Positions 36,064-44,860 of a stretch of DNA of 64,000 nucleotides are shown piece by piece. Under the pieces are notes generated by a model, which searched no databases, was not told the origin of the DNA, and saw nothing but the letters and a program-made list of their open reading frames with translations. The stretch lies in NCBI GenBank assembly GCA_902800715.1, contig CADCFN010000003.1, positions 290,537-354,536 on the forward strand, in the 5' to 3' direction. The position numbers were made by a program, and so were the translations under genes. The number at the start of each line of letters is the position of its first letter. Positions within the stretch are counted from its first letter, which is position 1. This DNA is from an uncultured Bacteroidales bacterium (GTDB lineage Bacteria; Bacteroidota; Bacteroidia; Bacteroidales; Muribaculaceae).

Positions 36064-36776
36064 ATGTACTAATCGCATGTGAAGAAAGCCAAGCTGTATG
36101 CAAAGCCTTTAGAAAAAGAGGCCATAACGCATTCAGTTGCGATATATTGGAATGTAGCGGAGGACACCCCGAATGGCATTTCAAACAAGACGTTTTACAG
36201 GTAATACCTGATCATGGCGGAACACTTGAAACAGGTGATACCTATTTCTTGCCCGAAGGAGAAAAGTGGGATCTTATGATTGCACATCCTCCTTGTACAT
36301 ATCTTTCTGTGAGTGGAGCTAGATGGCTTTACCACCCTGATGACGCTCACTTGCCTATTGAACAGCGTAGGGAGCATCCTCATCATCTTGGTAGAAGAAA
36401 GATGAAACAAGAAGCGATAGAGTTCTTCATGAAATTCACCCAAACTGACATAGAACATTGGGCAATTGAAAACCCTGTTGGTTGTATGAATACAGAGTAT
36501 CGTAAACCTGATCAAATTGTACAACCGTTCTGGTTTGGTGACAATGCTTCAAAAAAGACGTGTCTGTGGCTTCATAACTTGCCACCATTAGTGCCTACCA
36601 ATATGGTTGAAGAAGGGCCTCGAGTTGTTCTCTCAAGTGGGCGTTCTTTACCAAAATGGTACTCGGACTCGTTTAATACTAGAATTTCAACTGAAGAGAG
36701 AAGAAAACTTAGAAGTAAAACTTTCCCAGGATTTGCAGAAGCTCTTGCTGAGCAGTGGGGTAATATCGAATTATAG
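36060..36776 (+). CDS. small methyltransferase-like protein with HPPC motif
   Basis: The 238-aa protein starts MNVLIACEESQAVCKAFRKRGH, a Rossmann-type first strand, and contains LMIAHPPCTYLSVSGARW, where the HPPC resembles motif IV of cytosine-5 methyltransferases. WAIENPVGCM fits the ENV motif VI. It lacks a standard target-recognition domain and is close to short phage-type proteins often labelled DNA methyltransferases. It occupies the place of M2 in LlaJI systems but is much shorter, so it may be a subunit, a modifier of another base position, or inactive. Confidence 0.78.
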   Translation: MNVLIACEESQAVCKAFRKRGHNAFSCDILECSGGHPEWHFKQDVLQVIPDHGGTLETGDTYFLPEGEKWDLMIAHPPCTYLSVSGARWLYHPDDAHLPIEQRREHPHHLGRRKMKQEAIEFFMKFTQTDIEHWAIENPVGCMNTEYRKPDQIVQPFWFGDNASKKTCLWLHNLPPLVPTNMVEEGPRVVLSSGRSLPKWYSDSFNTRISTEERRKLRSKTFPGFAEALAEQWGNIEL

Positions 36777-36778
36777 TT

Positions 36779-39049
36779 ATGGCTAATAGATTAAAGATTC
36801 AACAAATCAGAACTAATGATGTCATTGATGATTCTGGTAAACAATTTGAGCTTGGAAAAGCATGGTGCGATTTCTTTGGCTTTGACCCTGAAATTGAGTC
36901 ATGCTCTGTTAACTTGATTTTTAAGGCAATCTCTGTTGATCATAAAGATTTTAACAATAAGGAAATCGAACTTAAACTTGCTGAAGTATCAAATCGTGGA
37001 GACAGGAAAGCTTATGCGAATGGAGATAATGGATTATCACAAATAAAGGATTTCTTTCTTAATTATTTACATCTCAATGAAAGCAATATAAAGAGAGATT
37101 ACTTCGGAATCCTTCAGAATGGTATAGATTATTATCTATACTTCATCCCGCAAGAGCTATATGATAATTTTATAAAATTCTACACTGATACGGCGCCCCA
37201 GATAAGCATTGAAAGAGTATCTGTATTAGAGAACTCTGTTGAGGATAATGACGCTTTACAAGTTATATACTACGGTGCTCCTGGTACAGGTAAGTCTCAC
37301 ACCATCAAGGAACAAACCGAAGGAGAGGATGTTATTCGTACGACGTTCCATCCCGATAGCGACTATTCAACCTTTGTGGGCAGCTACAAGCCGACCACAA
37401 GGGAAGTGCCGATGCGTGATGTCACCGGTAAGGTTATTGTTGAGAACGGCGACCCTGTTACTGAGAACCGCATCATCTATGAGTTCGTCAGCCAGGCGTT
37501 CCTGCAGGCCTACGTCGGAGCATGGCAAAAGTATGCACAAGCGACCGACGGCAAGCCGCAGAAACAATACCTTGTCATCGAGGAGATCAACCGAGGCAAC
37601 TGCGCCCAGATTTTCGGCGACCTGTTTCAGTTGCTTGATCGCAACGTCCAAGGCTTCTCGGAATATCCCATCAAGGCTGATGCCGACTTAAAAAAGCACC
37701 TCAAGAAGCTGCTTAAAGGCCTGACCATCGAGAATGCAGAAGCCATCAACGCCCTTTATAAGGGTGAAGATGTCGTTGGAAAGGTCTTGAACGGGGAAGA
37801 ATTACTCTTGCCCAGCAATCTCTATATTTGGGCCACAATGAACACCAGCGATCAGAGCCTGTTCCCCATTGACAGCGCCTTTAAGCGTCGTTGGGACTGG
37901 AGCTATGTGCCCATCGCCAATGCACATGAGAATTGGACAATCGCTGTTAGCGGTAAGCAGTATGATTGGTGGGACTTCCTCGAGAAGATCAACGCCCTCA
38001 TCGGCGACACTACCAACAGCGAAGACAAGAAGCTGGGCTACTTCTTCTGCAAGACCCAGGACGGCAGTATCAATTCTGAGGCCTTTGTGGGCAAGGTAAT
38101 ATTCTACCTATGGAACGATGTCTTTAAGGACTTCGACTTCGATGGCGATGTATTCATTGACGATGACGGCACCTCCAAACTGACCTTCGACAAGTTCTAC
38201 AAAACTGACGAAGCCCGTAAAACCACCGTTCGCGAAGACAAGGTTGACCTGTTCCTGACCAACCTAGGAGTTAAGTTTGCTGATGAAGTCGCAGATGAAG
38301 AAATTGAGGAAATCATCCTTGACGAGAATAATGCAAATGTCAATGACCGATCAAGTTATTTATTTAACGGCGATTTAATTAAGACCAAAGCAGAATTAGG
38401 CTTGGCTATAATGGTTAAATACATTGAAGGTCATCGAGAAATGACCTTTGATGAAATTAGGAACATCTTCCCTGACAATTTGCTTGGACGCATTCAATAC
38501 AAAGGCTTAATCGTCACGAGCGATGTTAACCTGGGTAGCTATGCTCGCTATTATTCTCCAATCTTCACATCTCAAGATGGAGTCAATTATCGTATCTTTA
38601 AACAGTGGACCATCCAGAACATTGACAACATCACCGGCTTTGCAAAGCTACAAGGATGGACTGTTGAGACTTTAAACAATGAAGATGGCGCCGAAATAAA
38701 TGATGACAAATATAAAGAGTCAATCAGTGAGATTCGATTCCCCGATGGATCAATAATTACTACTGAGAATCAAACTCAATTTAATGCTTTTATTGAAGCA
38801 TTACAGAAAATAGGTATTGATAAAGTGTTCTCGGTGGCAGACGAACTGAAATACCAAAGATTAGGACGCCCGATACTTTCTAGAGAAAAGTATCCTGAAA
38901 TTGAAAGCAGTGACAAATTCTCATATCATCAAATTGGGGACTATTACATTATCAAAGGCGCAAAGCCATATACAAGTGTAAGAATCCTTGAAGACTTGAG
39001 CAAATTGTTAGACCTGAATATTACGGTTATCTGCAATAGGCCAGAATGA
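36779..39049 (+). CDS. McrB-like AAA+ NTPase (LlaJI R1-like)
   Basis: The 756-aa restriction motor is McrB-like: Walker A YYGAPGTGKSH near residues 160-170, FHPDSDYSTFVGSYKP, Walker B LVIEEINRGNCAQIFGDLFQLLD, and ATMNTSDQSLFPIDSAFKRRW. McrB-type GTPases translocate DNA and activate the McrC nuclease. Residues 1-150 and about 510-756 lack AAA motifs and probably read the DNA. Base composition changes inside the gene: both ends are AT-rich, while about 37330-38290 (the AAA core) is GC-rich like the following gene. This suggests the recognition parts were swapped by recombination. Confidence 0.9.
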   Translation: MANRLKIQQIRTNDVIDDSGKQFELGKAWCDFFGFDPEIESCSVNLIFKAISVDHKDFNNKEIELKLAEVSNRGDRKAYANGDNGLSQIKDFFLNYLHLNESNIKRDYFGILQNGIDYYLYFIPQELYDNFIKFYTDTAPQISIERVSVLENSVEDNDALQVIYYGAPGTGKSHTIKEQTEGEDVIRTTFHPDSDYSTFVGSYKPTTREVPMRDVTGKVIVENGDPVTENRIIYEFVSQAFLQAYVGAWQKYAQATDGKPQKQYLVIEEINRGNCAQIFGDLFQLLDRNVQGFSEYPIKADADLKKHLKKLLKGLTIENAEAINALYKGEDVVGKVLNGEELLLPSNLYIWATMNTSDQSLFPIDSAFKRRWDWSYVPIANAHENWTIAVSGKQYDWWDFLEKINALIGDTTNSEDKKLGYFFCKTQDGSINSEAFVGKVIFYLWNDVFKDFDFDGDVFIDDDGTSKLTFDKFYKTDEARKTTVREDKVDLFLTNLGVKFADEVADEEIEEIILDENNANVNDRSSYLFNGDLIKTKAELGLAIMVKYIEGHREMTFDEIRNIFPDNLLGRIQYKGLIVTSDVNLGSYARYYSPIFTSQDGVNYRIFKQWTIQNIDNITGFAKLQGWTVETLNNEDGAEINDDKYKESISEIRFPDGSIITTENQTQFNAFIEALQKIGIDKVFSVADELKYQRLGRPILSREKYPEIESSDKFSYHQIGDYYIIKGAKPYTSVRILEDLSKLLDLNITVICNRPE

Positions 39050-41298
39050 GAATCCTTATCGAGGAATATCAGTATGACGTGTCACGGTTGAAGAAAGTGC
39101 TCCACGGCATCGACGCGCTCGAGAATGTCGAGGGACGTGTCTCGGTACACTATGTGGGCTACTTCTACAACACCGAGCTTGAGGATTGCGTCTTTATCTT
39201 GCCCAAGGTGCTGCTCAAGGACACACCAGAGGGTGAACGGGTCTTCGGCAAGTACCTGCCCGAGGACATCGTTGATCCGGCCAAGAACAAGGACATGGAT
39301 AGCAGGGATAAGGACTTTCTCTATAAGTTCGCGGTGTGGATTTATCGTGCCATTACGGTCTATAAGAACGACCGCAACAATGATACGTCCATCGTCTATC
39401 ACACAAAGATCGCCCAGGTGGGCAAGGGCCGTCGACGCTTGAGCAACACCTACCTGGATATCTTGCTGCAGCTGTTGCAGTTCAACCGCGACAACCAGAA
39501 TTTCTTCTTCTTCATTCTGAAGAACCTGCACTCGGGCTATAACCGTATCAACTGGACACGCACCATCGCTACGACTTCGGCTATCGTCCAAGACAATAGC
39601 CCGATATACCTGCGACCGATTAACAAAAAGCGCAAAATCAACTTCGATGAGGAGCTGCTTGTCATCTTCTTCTCCATCTTGAACTACATCGGTGACAAAT
39701 ACGGCTTTGAAAAGGACATCAACGTCCAGTTCGACCTCATCACAGGTAAGCGCTTCGAAACCTACCTCAAGGGCTATGGCAAGACACGCTTGCTGCAGAT
39801 CAAGTACAAGTACTTTAGCGACAAGGCCCTTGAGCTGTTGAACCTGTGTTTCTCGTTCTTCGACGAGGCGCGGCAGGTGTTCATCAACACGGCCAAGAAG
39901 GAGTACCTGCTTGTCAAGAATTTCTACATCGTCTTTGAAGCGATCATCGACGAACTCATTGGCGACACCCCCTTGCCCGACGGCATGGACAAGAAGCAGG
40001 AGGACGGCAAGATTGTTGACCACCTCTATACCGCCAAGAGCCTCATAGAGAACGATCACAGCAACACCTACTACATAGGTGACAGCAAGTATTACAAGAT
40101 GGGCCACGAGCTGGGCAAGGAGTCGGTTTACAAGCAATACACCTATGCCCGCAACGTCATCCAGTGGAACCTGGACATCTTCAGTGACGGAAGGGAGCCC
40201 GAATCTGATGTCCGTCTGCGTGACAACGTAACCGAGGGCTATAACATCATCCCCAACTTCTTTATCTCGGCCAAGATGGACGAGACTTTTGACTATGGCA
40301 ACGACGGCATCGAGAAAACCGATCGTAGCAAGAACAAGCACCGCAAGATGCACTTCGAGAACCGCCTGTTCGACCGTGACACGCTGCTGTTGTTCCACTA
40401 TGATGTCAACTTTTTGTTTGTGCTCTCGCTATATGCTCGTGACAATGCTTCGCAAAAGGTCAAGTGGAAAACTAAAGTCCGTGACAAGTTCCGTGACGAG
40501 ATCCGTGGCTGGCTGCAAGACGACTACGACTTCTACGCTTTGAAGAGCGTGGGCAACCCACTCGCTGGCGAGGAGTTCATCAATGAGCACTTTAAGGAAC
40601 TGCAGGGTAAGCTGTTTCGTCCCTACGCCGACCGAGACATATACACGCTTGCACTCGAAAAGCCCAAAGCTGGCTCGACGGCAGATGACAACGCATACCG
40701 CCTGCTTAGCGAGTTCTTCATCATTGAGCCTATAACCCTCGGCGAAAACCCAAAAGAGAACCTCGACACAAAGGTTGTCGATTATCAAGCTGCACATCCC
40801 TATGAGCCTGTTCCCGAAGACTGGTTGCCCGAGTATCATGTAGAACGATACCTGGCCAACCACTTTGTGCTCGGTATGTACCACGACCGGGAACACTGGG
40901 ACTGGATTACCGGCAAGAACGACAAGGGGTCACAGATCTATAACGTGCGCCTGGGCAAGAGTAGGGACGGAGCCATGTCAGAAAGCCGCATAAGGGCTAT
41001 GAAACCTAAGTTCGCCATTCTCTATGAGGGAGGACATGAAGCCGAAAACAAGTACCACGTTTTCCGCATTCACGATATGGCCAGGATGAACGAGGCCCGC
41101 ATGCGTCAAGCGGATTATCCTATGAACAACGGCGGTCCTCATGGAGACTACCTTATCTTCCGCTTTGATGATGAAGTGTCAATTGGCCAATTCGACATCA
41201 ATGCGTTGATAACCCGCTTTCGCCTTGACCACCCCGATTACATCTACGGCTCGCCGATCTACCCAACCGGCGAAGACCTCCTCAAATACAAGTTATAA
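39046..41298 (+). CDS. McrC/LlaJI-type restriction endonuclease subunit
   Basis: The 750-aa protein matches LlaJI-type (McrC-like) nuclease subunits. The N-terminal region (MRILIEEYQYDVSRLKKVL, LEDCVFILPKVLL) would bind the McrB ring. The PD-(D/E)xK site is visible at about residues 345-352 as YYIGDSKYYK. A C-terminal domain (about 590-750, EHWDWI...YNVRLG...KFAILYEGG) is unassigned. The start overlaps the McrB stop by four bases. Codon use is GC-rich and backbone-like, unlike the two methyltransferase genes. Confidence 0.87.
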   Translation: MRILIEEYQYDVSRLKKVLHGIDALENVEGRVSVHYVGYFYNTELEDCVFILPKVLLKDTPEGERVFGKYLPEDIVDPAKNKDMDSRDKDFLYKFAVWIYRAITVYKNDRNNDTSIVYHTKIAQVGKGRRRLSNTYLDILLQLLQFNRDNQNFFFFILKNLHSGYNRINWTRTIATTSAIVQDNSPIYLRPINKKRKINFDEELLVIFFSILNYIGDKYGFEKDINVQFDLITGKRFETYLKGYGKTRLLQIKYKYFSDKALELLNLCFSFFDEARQVFINTAKKEYLLVKNFYIVFEAIIDELIGDTPLPDGMDKKQEDGKIVDHLYTAKSLIENDHSNTYYIGDSKYYKMGHELGKESVYKQYTYARNVIQWNLDIFSDGREPESDVRLRDNVTEGYNIIPNFFISAKMDETFDYGNDGIEKTDRSKNKHRKMHFENRLFDRDTLLLFHYDVNFLFVLSLYARDNASQKVKWKTKVRDKFRDEIRGWLQDDYDFYALKSVGNPLAGEEFINEHFKELQGKLFRPYADRDIYTLALEKPKAGSTADDNAYRLLSEFFIIEPITLGENPKENLDTKVVDYQAAHPYEPVPEDWLPEYHVERYLANHFVLGMYHDREHWDWITGKNDKGSQIYNVRLGKSRDGAMSESRIRAMKPKFAILYEGGHEAENKYHVFRIHDMARMNEARMRQADYPMNNGGPHGDYLIFRFDDEVSIGQFDINALITRFRLDHPDYIYGSPIYPTGEDLLKYKL

Positions 41299-41328
41299 AA
41301 GGGTAAACTGAAAAACTGTAGTTTTAAT

Positions 41329-41970
41329 ATGCCTGAATCAAAAGAACAATCACAGATAGAGATTGCCCTTGAGATTGCTTTGAAAGCTCACAAGGGACAA
41401 CGTGATCTTGATGGCAAGCCGGTGATATTGCACCCGCTCACTGTCGCCATGAAAGGCAACAATGAGAACGAGATTGTCGCTGGTCTGCTTCACGATGTTG
41501 TGGAAGACACAGACTACACGTTTGAGGACCTGCTCGCTGCAGGTATATATCCCGAGGTCGTTGACGCGCTGCGCTTGCTAACTCACAAGAAAGGCTCAGA
41601 ATACATGGATTATGTGAGACACATCGCCGACTCACACAATTCTATTGCCATCAATGTGAAGTGCAACGACCTTGACCACAATCTTCAACGTGGCCGCGCT
41701 GGAGACCATCTCAAGCAGGTGGCAAAGCATAGCGCCGCAAGAGAAATCATTCATCCTTACAACGGTGACGAGGGAGCCGCTTGGGATACCTTGATTGACG
41801 ATCTAGTGGAAGGCAAATATTGGCAAGCCAAATTCGCATTCCAAATCATAAAGAAATCCATCGAAGAGGCTACCGCCGAAGCTGGTATCACCATCGACGA
41901 GTACATGCACTTCTTCCATCCTGATCGTTACCTGAATTTGTTGCATAATGAAGGTAATAATAAAATCTGA
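41329..41970 (+). CDS. HD-domain hydrolase, RelA/SpoT-HD or MESH1-like
   Basis: The 213-aa protein has an HD_4-type phosphohydrolase core: AHKGQRDLDGKPVILHPLTVA, IVAGLLHDVVEDTDYT (the HD pair plus ED) and IKCND-like NVKCNDLDHNLQ. These are the motifs of ppGpp hydrolases (SpoT HD, MESH1). No synthetase domain is present. It lies 30 bases after the nuclease gene and 6 bases before a WYL regulator, so it is probably co-transcribed with the R-M operon. It may hydrolyse an alarmone or other nucleotide signal; the substrate is inferred only. Confidence 0.83.
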   Translation: MPESKEQSQIEIALEIALKAHKGQRDLDGKPVILHPLTVAMKGNNENEIVAGLLHDVVEDTDYTFEDLLAAGIYPEVVDALRLLTHKKGSEYMDYVRHIADSHNSIAINVKCNDLDHNLQRGRAGDHLKQVAKHSAAREIIHPYNGDEGAAWDTLIDDLVEGKYWQAKFAFQIIKKSIEEATAEAGITIDEYMHFFHPDRYLNLLHNEGNNKI

Positions 41971-41975
41971 ACGTT

Positions 41976-42920
41976 ATGAGAGTTCCTGCACTATTCAAGG
42001 AGTATATATGGCTTGTGAATACTATTCGCAAGGCCGATGATGGCATCTCGTTTGCTGAGATCAACGAGAAATGGCTTGATACAGACATGAGCGAGGGAGT
42101 GGAACTAGCCCGTTCCACTTTCAACCGTCACAAGGATTCCATTGAGGACATCTTTGGCATTATCATCGACTGTAACCGTCAGAACGGCTATAAGTATTTC
42201 ATCAGCAACGATGAGGTGCTAGATGAAGACAGCATCCAGAATTGGATGTTGACAACCTTGACGGTAAACAACATCGTCGGAGAAGCATTGACGTTGCAGG
42301 ACAGAATCCTGCTCCAACCGGCACCCGTTGAGGGTGACTATCTGAAGATGGTCATCGATGCGATGAAGAAGAGCGTCAAGCTAGCCGTAGATTACAAGAA
42401 GTATGGTGACGAGGAACCGCGTCACTTGACCTTTGAACCTTATTGCATCAAGCTTTTCAAACAACGCTGGTACATACTGGGCCATTTCCATCGCAAGGCG
42501 ACGGCCGACAGACCCGAAGTGGACTATTTCGGTGTCTTCTCGTTTGACCGCATCATGAATATGTCGCTTACCGACGACAAGTTCAAGATTAAACCTGGAT
42601 TTAATGCCCAAGCCTACTTTGAAGAATGCTTTGGTGTTCTAGTTAATGATGACACCGAAGTCCAAAGAATTGTCATCAGAGTCTTCGGTGACGAGCGGTA
42701 TTATATCAAGGATCTACCCATCCATAAAAGCCAGCGTGAGATTAGTCAGGGCGAAGATTATACCGACTTCGAACTGTTCATGCGCCCGACAGTAGACCTG
42801 AGCACTCACTTCGTGAGTCGCAGCTTTCTAATAAAGATTCTTGAACCCCAATGGTTGGCTGACGAAATCCATCACATGCATTGGCGGGCGGTGCAGATGT
42901 ACGAGGAAGAAAACGAGTAA
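41976..42920 (+). CDS. WYL-domain transcriptional regulator
   Basis: The 314-aa protein has an N-terminal winged-helix region (LVNTIRKADDGISFAEINEKW...ARSTFNRHKDSIEDIF) and a WYL domain: LTFEPYCIKLFKQRWYILGHF, with FSFDRIMNMSLT after it. WYL proteins such as BrxR and CapW regulate defence operons in response to ligands, probably nucleic acid. It is the last gene of the R-M operon. Its operator was not identified; the inverted repeat used by the second WYL gene (61829) was not seen near here. Confidence 0.88.
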   Translation: MRVPALFKEYIWLVNTIRKADDGISFAEINEKWLDTDMSEGVELARSTFNRHKDSIEDIFGIIIDCNRQNGYKYFISNDEVLDEDSIQNWMLTTLTVNNIVGEALTLQDRILLQPAPVEGDYLKMVIDAMKKSVKLAVDYKKYGDEEPRHLTFEPYCIKLFKQRWYILGHFHRKATADRPEVDYFGVFSFDRIMNMSLTDDKFKIKPGFNAQAYFEECFGVLVNDDTEVQRIVIRVFGDERYYIKDLPIHKSQREISQGEDYTDFELFMRPTVDLSTHFVSRSFLIKILEPQWLADEIHHMHWRAVQMYEEENE

Positions 42921-42945
42921 TTCTAACAGAAATAATATTTTTTTG

Positions 42946-42980
42946 AGGTTGTCCCACGTTTTGAGACAACCTTACTTTTT
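42946..42980 (+). terminator. terminator after the WYL gene
   Basis: AGGTTGTC (42946-42953) pairs with GACAACCT (42965-42972), followed by TACTTTTT. This hairpin is the start of a module repeated at 44323. Confidence 0.8.
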
Positions 42981-43003
42981 CTTTGCATCGTAAAACAAGT
43001 TTG

Positions 43004-43101
43004 CGTGTGTAGGATGATGGTCGCAGGTTTGGTAGCGAGCAAGCCCAGACTAAATCCTGGGCTTGATATAGGAGGTTCGAGTCCTACCCATCCTGCACAC
43101 G
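43004..43101 (+). ncRNA. tRNA-like structure 1
   Basis: A 13-bp closing stem (43004-43016 with 43089-43101; one G-T pair) encloses three arms. The D-like arm is TCGC-AGGTTTGGTA-GCGA. The anticodon-like arm has a 9-bp stem (CAAGCCCAG 43040-43048, CTGGGCTTG 43057-43065) with an 8-base loop ACTAAATC. The T-like arm contains GGTTCGAGTCC. U8, A14, GG and TTCGA are in tRNA-like places, but the acceptor and anticodon stems are too long for a standard tRNA. A mimic, an atypical tRNA or a decayed gene are all possible. Confidence 0.5.
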
Positions 43102-43158
43102 TTTAGAAACAGGGGCGAAGAGTAGCACCGTTAGTTCACGGGTTTAGCAAACGCCCAT

Positions 43159-43217
43159 TGCCCCGACTAAGGAAGTAGCCCTGGTCGAACTAGCAAGCGA
43201 GCTTTTAAGCCGGGGCA
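43159..43217 (+). ncRNA. stem-closed element 2
   Basis: TGCCCCG (43159-43165) pairs with CGGGGCA (43211-43217). Inside, CCGACTAAGG resembles the loop of element 1, and AAGCGAGCTT can fold. There is no proper T arm. The region before it (43111-43158) resembles the tail of the repeated module at 44396-44417. Confidence 0.35.
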
Positions 43218-43226
43218 TTTTGAAAC

Positions 43227-43316
43227 AATGTGGGCAGGCAGACCCGCGATGTGTGGAACGGTGGTCCCTCCTTGATGAGGGAAGGGAATGGTTCGACTCC
43301 ATCATCTGCCCACATT
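43227..43316 (+). ncRNA. tRNA-like structure 3
   Basis: An 11-bp closing stem (AATGTGGGCAG 43227-43237 with CTGCCCACATT 43306-43316) encloses a short D-like arm (CCGC/GTGG), a hairpin TCCCTC-CTTGAT-GAGGGA (43265-43282) and a T-like arm ATGG-TTCGACT-CCAT. The over-long acceptor and short loop again depart from a standard tRNA. Confidence 0.45.
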
Positions 43317-43347
43317 TTAAGTGTAAAACCAAATAACTTCATATCAA

Positions 43348-43632
43348 ATGGAAGAAGAAGTGAATTATCGAAAGGTAGAAGACATCAAAGTTATGGTCGT
43401 GCTGAGATTGATGTACAGAAAACCTGTGAATCCATCATGTGACATCGTAGAAATGAGTTGGGATGTATGGCGTGAATTCCTACGAGCCAGCCACAAAGAC
43501 CGACTTAAGATAGCACTGGGTATTCTCAACAGACCTTACTTTGTTGAGTACATCGAAGAACTCTTGTGGATTCCACTTGGGAAACAAAACAAGTTGAAAA
43601 TTGTTGACGAGAGTGATATCATCAGAGTTTAA
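43348..43632 (+). CDS. small protein of unknown function
   Basis: A 94-aa frame starting at ATG 43348 (MEEEVNYRKVEDIKV), acidic and helical, with no recognised domain. It begins about 30 bases after the last tRNA-like element and 21 bases separate it from the next gene. Codon use is consistent with coding, but the support is modest. Confidence 0.55.
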   Translation: MEEEVNYRKVEDIKVMVVLRLMYRKPVNPSCDIVEMSWDVWREFLRASHKDRLKIALGILNRPYFVEYIEELLWIPLGKQNKLKIVDESDIIRV

Positions 43633-43653
43633 CCATCTTAACATTGAAATCAA

Positions 43654-44208
43654 ATGAGAGTTAGAAACTGGTATAGTGAAAGGGCACGGCTGTTGCAAGA
43701 AATCGCCGTCCAACAGCCTATCGACACAGATTTTCTTAGCATCGAGTTTAAGAAATTGGAAGGCGAGAAATCAGTGATGATAATTCATGTTGATTACGAA
43801 GAGGGTCGGCCAAAAACAATCAGAATTCCCATGAGTGATGAAGCACATGCATTAACCATTATTCATGAGTGGCTTTTATACATCAACACTGCATGGTATT
43901 GTGGATCGGCATCAGCAACAGTTTCTAATGGTGAAGATAAATACACCATTAGTTTTGAACCGGTAGTCCACGATGATAAACGCAAGTTCAAGAATATGGC
44001 TAATGATATCTTTGAAACCGCTTATTTCTATGTGTATAGCTCAAAGAAGAAACGCATTGTCCTGTCGGCATATATTGACTCGTTCATCTTTTTCGCTGAT
44101 TTAGATTGCATGATGATGAAGTTCATCAAGGAATACCACATCTTCGAACTTGATGAAAATGGCAATCTTGCTTCGATACGAGATTCAGCAAATACCCCTA
44201 TGGAATAG
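43654..44208 (+). CDS. protein of unknown function
   Basis: A 184-aa soluble alpha/beta protein (MRVRNWYSERARLLQEI) with no signal peptide or motif I recognise. It probably shares a transcript with the preceding 94-aa gene. The two may form a small cassette carried between the two copies of the repeated module (42951 and 44323). Confidence 0.6.
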   Translation: MRVRNWYSERARLLQEIAVQQPIDTDFLSIEFKKLEGEKSVMIIHVDYEEGRPKTIRIPMSDEAHALTIIHEWLLYINTAWYCGSASATVSNGEDKYTISFEPVVHDDKRKFKNMANDIFETAYFYVYSSKKKRIVLSAYIDSFIFFADLDCMMMKFIKEYHIFELDENGNLASIRDSANTPME

Positions 44209-44322
44209 TTGCTATAATTGGTCTATAAAAGACATTGAACACAAGTCATCTGGGCTTTCTATTATCGCCTTGGAATGTATTAAAAGCGAACCAGGGCGAT
44301 TTTTTACAAAAAAACTATCACT

Positions 44323-44394
44323 GTCCCACGATTTGGGACAACCTGATGTTTTCTTTGCAGCGTAAAACAAGTTGGGTGTGGGCTGATGGTCGCA
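44323..44394. repeat. second copy of the terminator/tRNA-like module
   Basis: This copies 42951-43025, with about 45 of the first 52 bases identical, including the hairpin (TGTCCCA...TGGGACA) and TCTTTGCANCGTAAAACAAGTT-like core. After GATGGTCGCA it jumps to a sequence resembling 43111-43133 (AGG-GCG..AGTAGC..CGTTAG). The cloverleaf part is thus deleted. Confidence 0.65.
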
Positions 44395-44425
44395 TAGGAG
44401 CGGGCAGTAGCCGTTAGCATTTAAT

Positions 44426-44818
44426 ATGAAGAAGTTAATCATTTTCTTTTCACTGATGTTCTCTGCACTGGTATTCGTGTCATGTGGCAGCGATGATGAA
44501 CCAGACCTTCAGTTTGATAAAAACGCCATCATTGGAACATGGGAAATCACCGAAGTACAAGGTTCACCTGAATGGCGGTGGATCGTCACCGGCACCCTGC
44601 TCACGTTCAATTCCAACGGTACTTGCTCAACAGGATTCTCTATGGAGGATTCATACAAAATTGAAGGTGGTCAGGTCAAGACTTACTATGCCGAAACGCA
44701 AGAGCCGATGTATGTCTATGAACTCATGGGCAAAAATGGTAATACGCTGACCGTTAAAATGAAAGGAACGCTCGACGAGAGCAACCTTTCAACGGTCTTC
44801 AAAATGACCAAGAAATAA
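44426..44818 (+). CDS. lipocalin-like lipoprotein
   Basis: The 130-aa protein has a lipoprotein signal peptide (lipobox FVSC, Cys20), followed by SDDE and then GTWEITEVQGSPEWRWIVTGTLLTFNSNGTC, a pattern of the small Bacteroidetes lipocalin-like domain family. Surface or periplasmic location is likely; the ligand is unknown. Its start lies just after the truncated repeat module. Confidence 0.75.
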   Translation: MKKLIIFFSLMFSALVFVSCGSDDEPDLQFDKNAIIGTWEITEVQGSPEWRWIVTGTLLTFNSNGTCSTGFSMEDSYKIEGGQVKTYYAETQEPMYVYELMGKNGNTLTVKMKGTLDESNLSTVFKMTKK

Positions 44819-44860
44819 ACCCACAATGAAAGAAGTTTCATTTGGATCGCTGAGGGCGGG

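Noticed and set aside
39082-40398. 438-codon minus-strand frame inside the McrC-type gene
   Set aside because: It is the antisense shadow of a GC-rich, motif-bearing gene; low-complexity Val/Leu-rich sequence, no promoter or homology.
43004-43316. functional amber-suppressor or other standard tRNA genes
   Set aside because: GACTAA in two loops suggested a CTA anticodon, but position 33 is not T and the stems are too long; a normal tRNA cannot be supported.
43144-43332. 62-codon minus-strand frame over the tRNA-like elements
   Set aside because: It is produced by the stem sequences themselves and has no coding character.
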